DNA from: Candidatus Accumulibacter necessarius
Lineage (GTDB): Bacteria > Pseudomonadota > Gammaproteobacteria > Burkholderiales > Rhodocyclaceae
Direction of reading: 5' to 3'
Assembly: GCA_017302435.1 (NCBI GenBank)
Contig: JAFLDL010000003.1
Coordinates: 62,001-126,000, forward strand
DNA length: 64,000 nucleotides
Part shown: positions 62,824 to 64,000 of the stretch, piece by piece
Layout: every line of letters starts with the position of its first letter
Numbering within the stretch: position 1 is the stretch's first letter
Notes under the pieces: model-generated
Told to the model about the DNA's origin: nothing
The model's input: the letters and a program-made list of their open reading frames with translations, nothing else
The model's database searches: none
Program-made: the position numbers and the translations under genes

Positions 62824-64000
62824 GTGACGCCGTTTCGAATCAAGCGACGCCGCCTGCTGCTCGGTGCTGGCGTCGGGGCCTGCGGGCTGCTCACGGGCTG
62901 TGATTTCTCGCTGCGCGACGGGGTGTTCAATGCGTGCCTTGCCGAACTGCCGGCCGACCTGCGTGAGCATCCCCTCCTCACGGCCGCGTGGAACGGGCTC
63001 GACGCTGCCAAAGTCTGGGACACCCATTGCCATGTGTTCGGCAATGGTGATTCGGGCAGCGGCCTGTGGTTCAACCCGCGCATGGAGCAGATCTGGTATC
63101 CGCGTGGCTACGTCCAGCGCGAGTTCTACGTCAATGCCTCCTGCGTCGACGAAACGCCCGGCAAGGTCGACACGAGTTTCGTCGAGCGCCTGCTGGCGCA
63201 ATGCCGGGGCATGGCCCCCGGTTTCCACGTGCTTCTCTTCGGTTTCGACTGGGCGCGCGATGAGGCCGGGGTACCGCTGGCAGATCGCTCTACCCTCTAT
63301 GTGCCGGACGACTACGTGGCCGGTCTGGCTTTTAGCCATCCTACGCATTTCGCTTGGGTGGCGTCGATCCATCCTTACGACCCGCGCGCGCTCGATCGGC
63401 TCGAGGCGGCGGCGGCGCAGGGCGCGCGGGCCATCAAGTGGCTGCCCTCAGCGCAGAACATCGACCCCGCTGACGCGCGTTGCGATCGCTTCTACGCCAA
63501 ACTCGTCGCCTTGCGCATGCCGCTCATCACCCATGCCGGCGACGAGCGTGCGGTGCATGGCTTCGGCGAGCACCTGGGCAACCCGCTGCGCCTGCGGCGA
63601 CCGCTCGACGCCGGGGTGCAGGTGGTGGTCGCGCACTGTGCCTCGCTGGGTAATGGGCACATCGACGATCTACGCTCGGCGAAACTAAGCAACTTCGAGC
63701 TGTTCGCGCAACTGATGGACAATGCGCGCTATCGCACCAACCTGTTCGGCGATATCTCGGCCATTACGCAAGGCAACCGGATGGGCGTGGTCGCCACACT
63801 GCTGGAGCGTCGCGATTGGCACGACCGCCTGTTGAATGGCTCCGACTATCCCTTGCCCGGCGTCGTACCCTTGATTTCCCTGAGGGCGCTGGTTGATTGG
63901 CAGTTGCTCGATCCGAGCACCGTCGAGCCCTTGCGCCGGCTGCGCGAGATCAACATTCTGCTGTACGATTTCGTGCTGAAACGCGCACTGAACAAGGATG
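62824..64000 (+). CDS. Tat-exported amidohydrolase-type metalloenzyme, cut by window end
   Basis: At least 392 residues from a GTG, open to the window edge. The N-terminus RIKRRRLLLGAGVGACGLLTGCDF looks like a Tat signal with a lipobox. The catalytic fold is amidohydrolase: WDTHCHVFG (His68, His70), WVASIHPYDPRALDRLEAAAAQGARAIKWLP, PLITHAGDERAVHGFG, VVVAHCASLG and LLNGSDYPLPGVVP. This points to an amidohydrolase-2-like TIM barrel with one or two metals. The substrate is unknown. Tat export as a lipoprotein is unusual for this group. Confidence 0.8.
   Translation, partial: MTPFRIKRRRLLLGAGVGACGLLTGCDFSLRDGVFNACLAELPADLREHPLLTAAWNGLDAAKVWDTHCHVFGNGDSGSGLWFNPRMEQIWYPRGYVQREFYVNASCVDETPGKVDTSFVERLLAQCRGMAPGFHVLLFGFDWARDEAGVPLADRSTLYVPDDYVAGLAFSHPTHFAWVASIHPYDPRALDRLEAAAAQGARAIKWLPSAQNIDPADARCDRFYAKLVALRMPLITHAGDERAVHGFGEHLGNPLRLRRPLDAGVQVVVAHCASLGNGHIDDLRSAKLSNFELFAQLMDNARYRTNLFGDISAITQGNRMGVVATLLERRDWHDRLLNGSDYPLPGVVPLISLRALVDWQLLDPSTVEPLRRLREINILLYDFVLKRALNKD

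Overview
The window is dense, GC-rich bacterial chromosome with about 54 protein genes. I see no rRNA, tRNA, CRISPR array or intact insertion sequence. Gene content (rplM-rpsI-argC next to erpA, a PEP-CTERM protein, Pst, CtaA/CtaB/SCO, NodT-type outer-membrane lipoprotein) fits a betaproteobacterium. The phosphate-centred left half would suit a Rhodocyclales polyphosphate accumulator of the Candidatus Accumulibacter kind. That placement is inference from content, not a database result.

1-3.6 kb: a cut-off BamE-like lipoprotein, two unrecognised membrane proteins (one with a channel-like pore loop), a DUF2442-HTH protein and a DUF1648 membrane protein. 3.9-9.4 kb, minus strand: a complete phosphate operon in the order pstS, phoU, pstC, pstA, pstB2, pstB1. 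It is unusual: the two ATPases carry complementary motif losses, and PhoU is fused to a phosphatase-like domain without its catalytic cysteine. 9.7-15.7 kb, plus strand: a MASE1 histidine kinase, a FixJ-type regulator, a 650-residue protein ending in a PhoU/DUF47-like helical domain, and a half-length pyruvate phosphate dikinase that keeps the ATP-grasp and phosphohistidine domains but lacks the PEP/pyruvate barrel.

15.8-21.3 kb, minus strand: histidine phosphatase, beta-carbonic anhydrase, a PEPCK-like DUF4914 protein, universal stress protein, TerC and a hibernation factor, divergent from nhaR-like lysR. 22.9-24.6 kb: a PEP-CTERM protein behind a sigma-54 promoter, and a GcvR-like ACT protein. 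24.7-31.4 kb: a heme-copper enzyme cluster (SCO, CtaB, subunit I, CuA subunit II, small subunit) divergent from two tandem CtaA homologues. Subunit I has Gln where O2 reductases have the cross-linked Tyr, and an FNR/DNR box lies upstream, so a nitric oxide reductase of the sNOR kind is a serious possibility.

31.4-34.2 kb: erpA, argC, rpsI, rplM. 34.7-46 kb: YqhA, an SH3 protein, AI-2E and YihY family proteins, an SLC13 carrier, a patatin, a GntP permease and a large MscS channel. 46.6-58.3 kb: DUF2252, then RND adaptor and pump, six Mrp-type antiporter genes in the order of the membrane-bound-hydrogenase antiporter module without the large MrpA domain, then the outer-membrane factor. 58.4-64 kb: an extended PldA phospholipase, a small exported protein, DUF1269, a decayed M14-like fragment, a solute-binding protein, a glycine-zipper lipoprotein and a Tat-exported amidohydrolase that runs off the end.
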